Assembly: GCF_029543245.1 (NCBI RefSeq)
Contig: NZ_JARQWV010000003.1
Coordinates: 124,001 to 188,000, forward strand
Length of the DNA stretch: 64,000 bases
Source: Caulobacter endophyticus
GTDB taxonomy: Bacteria; Pseudomonadota; Alphaproteobacteria; Caulobacterales; Caulobacteraceae
Direction: 5' to 3'
Shown: in pieces, positions 63,501 to 64,000 of the stretch
Numbering within the stretch: the first letter of the stretch is position 1
How the letters are laid out: each line of letters opens with the position of its first letter
The notes under the pieces: generated by a model
Told to the model about the DNA's origin: nothing
Databases searched by the model: none
The model's input: the letters and a program-made list of their open reading frames with translations, nothing else
Program-made: the position numbers and the translations under genes

Positions 63501-63566
63501 TATGCGGGCGAGTTCGGCGACGGCGGACGTCAGGCCGGCCTCGTCGGCCTGAACTGGAAGTTCTGA
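57549..63566 (+). CDS. Classical autotransporter adhesin (type Va-like) with repeat-rich passenger
   Basis: 2005 residues from the GTG at 57549 (GGGGGCGAG upstream); another GTG at 57525 would add eight. Signal peptide SKRKRLLGASIIALTMGVG ends at ALA. The passenger is a long beta-helix rich in NSGxI, NTGxI and NxGVINGD repeats and has seven copies of a GDDxF...GGxGxD motif. The C-terminal ~270 residues (from about 62749, FGFGQAITSNRK) form the autotransporter beta-domain with the final F in LNWKF. It should present a surface adhesin or biofilm factor. Confidence 0.9.
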   Translation: MVESIGFERSKRKRLLGASIIALTMGVGGSALAACLPDPPPLYNTAPINCSGVSNDGLTVTRSITTNILSGAVLAPGAGDDAAFVATIDAASLYSESYTLNVNGRIDGGADVGVLASSLPSPNTNYVTLNITVGAAGEITGSTAIQAQAPNFWATATISLDNSGQVTATSGPALQAGDYAGFSTVRNRQGGFIGGIDAAVANLINDGVIDGGSLSAYRSGTANSRPYAGPITNSGLMQSNGTAATIALEFTGGSIANTGQIINLGAGPAISSAYYLSIQNEAGGVISSAGPIAIQASNYSLWMKNRGTIIGSVVSSGAGYGSGSSNQFDNLGGTIQGDVLLGSSDDTLITNIDLATGAILGITGRIDGGGGNNILMMDLSQDAVLDGLDGRIALPTNFQSLQVRLASNATATFNNASLNGFTFLGTGKVVSNTNFASTTQGLNLRKPFNSSPRIEFVNNGDINFVRDPSSPGYSLSNDYALVVDGPTAFTNNGDIFATNGGKGLALRNGEVKAFVNNGLIDADDWGVSSSGGFQNNGVIRSRTIGVSQSYGNYMGGLVNTGTITGVTAGVSVSSLTSVTNSGVITSTGGVAVLMSGGSVDNLAGGVITGPVAIKSSWMTSSNQVANAGVINGDVDFTQTPTYAPSQDSYTDNGGTLNGSLLLSEGDDVFVTDLTRYVDGRFLGVTGKVDAGAGIDRLVLRIGADTTTNIALPTGFEGLGLILQNNAQAKVTTGPLTSTLKVTGEGALDLTADITTNWSSVIGLYGDYGQPSNTVAPQSIISRGALTFTQSGDWPSSGTTNNAVGLHQLAKFENTGKISVSGANSTFNTVSAIIGGASVTNSGSISLSGAVGVNGVGALVNTGTISQVSGGAAAVGARNVSQIDNSGSIVTAGHAVHAVYDYPYSVGPYTVTNTGVIKSTGADAIRIDSAATLSVVNKTGGEITSTTGKAIAIAAYTATTIRNDGVINGDIDLRWGEDRIENYGVINGAVNLGDGNDTFVQWVGGKMNGTVDGGLGLDALIIDSTGGGTVSTSQFVNFESFKQIGGGSINYVGAFGAGPILLENASAVVLAGDRVSTTGALTFSGGAGSEHLRVEGSISGGVSLGDGVDSAVNRGTIGGSVQLGAGDDSFTEGWGSSVTGTINGGAGNDTYIVELAGNRTGLRSRTGFENLGVTGAGNLTLTLDQNWDAVSLAGANLYLTSGGYTVRRLTGGADNEAVRLDTEIALVDLGAGDDNLQLEFAALTGVYAGGAGADTVRFTTTAPVTIAGSLSGFETIALDGGQMSVSGTLGTAGDTSRFSGDGAQSLSILSGGVLNGVFDLGAGDDLFEMAAGGRLLGTVLGGAGNDRVNIDLTSDLSLRGEQLQQFETLQVTGTGALNFTGGAARFERLITSSKDLTLAAGATLDAGALALGGDANTVKLAGAFSGVLDLGAGDDVLRLTTGATFTGSALGGGGRDRLELALGGTETAPIALGDTRFDGFETLSVQSGVISMSGDYGFDSIEVQNGRLIGLAGSRLSAARISVAQGSTFGSAGAVTGDVAVSGTLSPGASPGTMTVTGNVALASGSTALFEITPTVADKLLVSGKLTIAQGSTLKLVGAASLAPGRRIDLIVANGGIEGAFSTVDGMQGQNLHLDQSANRLQALGLFSTDTAFGSQISTLVGQLNSALIDNKVGASLSDAMSALADPTTNRSNPRALARMTPEAYASASQLAVENGLTMVDASRAQSRFAPTTPGMFGFGQAITSNRKLDGDAAVGISSGRIETTGGLLGVGYGVQKAWAGVFVGYLDGRQRVRDLDARTNADSFVVGAQGQVRLGSLHLTAMAAHDAADADTRRVAPGGASVSTDYALKSWVADVNLAYRAKLSADWLVQPRLGASYVRTSREAIAEQGGGAFALAIQGRKESTWFVDGQVELIGGQDAGARLHPFASLGFRSMVGGGESSASATLEGLPTVITARGLGRADTLATAGAGFAYDLRKGLTISASYAGEFGDGGRQAGLVGLNWKF

Positions 63567-63571
63567 CCAGA

Positions 63572-63604
63572 GCAGGAGATCCGCGATCCGCGCGGATCTC
63601 CTGC
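63572..63604. terminator. Strong bidirectional hairpin
   Basis: Perfect 14-bp inverted repeat GCAGGAGATCCGCG/CGCGGATCTCCTGC with a 5-base loop, between the convergent autotransporter and hydrolase genes. It is not followed by a T-run on either side, but its strength and position suggest it ends both transcripts. Confidence 0.75.
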
Positions 63605-63622
63605 CTCATGAATGTCCAACCC

Positions 63623-64000
63623 CTAGGCCAGATGACGTCCCAGGAAGTCGCGGATGTAGTCGGCGATCTCGCGGCCGTGGGTCTCCAGGGCGAAATGCCC
63701 GGCATCGACGAGATGCACCTCGGCCTTTGGCAGGTCTCGGAGAAAGGCCTCCGCTCCCGCCGGCAGGAAGAACGGATCCCTGGCGCCCCACACCGCCAGC
63801 AGCGGCGGCTGGCGATCACGGAAATAGGCCTGGATGCGCGGATAGAGCGCGACATTCCCGGCATAGTCGGCGATCAGCCCTAGCTGGATCTCGTCATTGC
63901 CTGGTCGCGACATAAGGGCGTAGTCCAGCCAGTAGGCCTCCGGCGCCACCTGGGTCTCGTCCGGCGCGCCGTGGGTGTACTGCCAGCGGGTGGTCTCCAG
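63623..64000 (-). CDS. Alpha/beta hydrolase, 3' part
   Basis: About 125 C-terminal residues; the gene enters from the right edge in frame. The sequence has the late catalytic Asp (WGARDPFF) and His (DAGHFALE) of alpha/beta hydrolases of the epoxide hydrolase/haloalkane dehalogenase-like class. The nucleophile lies outside the window. It is convergent with the autotransporter across a strong hairpin. Confidence 0.8.
   Translation of the reverse strand: METTRWQYTHGAPDETQVAPEAYWLDYALMSRPGNDEIQLGLIADYAGNVALYPRIQAYFRDRQPPLLAVWGARDPFFLPAGAEAFLRDLPKAEVHLVDAGHFALETHGREIADYIRDFLGRHLA

Overview
The window is high-GC DNA, gene-dense on both strands, and looks like an alphaproteobacterial chromosome of Caulobacter type. 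That placement is an inference from overall gene content: FecI/FecR signalling, CbtA/CbtB cobalt uptake with aerobic CobN/CobW cobalamin genes, carboxynorspermidine enzymes, and large TPS and autotransporter adhesins. There is no rRNA, no convincing complete tRNA, no insertion sequence and no CRISPR array.

Bases 1-16041 (+ strand) are the distal half of an extracellular contractile injection system (eCIS, phage-tail-like). In order: the end of an unrecognised gene, a DUF4157 metallopeptidase-like protein fused to an OmpA-like domain, a tube-type protein and a LysM protein (parts of one Afp7-like protein in other systems), a gpD-like hub, a gpV/gp5-like spike, a PAAR-like tip, a gp25 wedge protein, two J-like baseplate proteins, a tail protein I-like protein, and a very long beta-helix protein with a DUF6519-type N-terminus. 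Most neighbours overlap by ATGA, so this is one translationally coupled operon. Sheath, tube, cap and ATPase genes would have to lie to the left.

Bases 16260-24949 are all on the minus strand. An ECF sigma factor, a FecR-like anti-sigma factor and a winged-helix regulator come first. After a 316-base gap follows a five-gene unit: two half-size ABC exporters, a SAM methyltransferase, a family-92-like glycosyltransferase and a small secreted protein. The two exporters share an 855-base stretch with only 8 mismatches, which indicates recent gene conversion.

Bases 25081-29248 hold small metabolic and stress-type genes: two NTF2-like proteins, a GlcG-like protein, an SDR oxidoreductase, two short AraC regulators and a DUF2721 membrane protein. 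Bases 29471-37393 are a two-partner secretion system: a TpsB transporter and a 2058-residue TpsA exoprotein with a C-terminal cysteine pair.

Bases 37390-52735 form a cobalt/cobalamin island with three cobalamin riboswitches. The first controls cobW-cobN-cobO-DUF1636-BtuF-like (minus). The second controls cbtB-cbtA plus a substrate-binding protein/permease/ATPase importer (plus). The third controls a TonB-dependent receptor (minus). A phosphatase of CobC type and an LLM flavin oxidoreductase sit among them. The receptor would bring corrinoid across the outer membrane, the ABC importer across the inner membrane, CbtAB would supply cobalt, CobN/CobW would insert it and CobO would adenosylate the corrin.

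Bases 52870-57188 carry a BCCT transporter and the two enzymes of the carboxynorspermidine route to polyamines. Bases 57549-63566 encode a 2005-residue classical autotransporter. A strong hairpin then separates it from the 3' part of an alpha/beta hydrolase gene that runs off the right edge.
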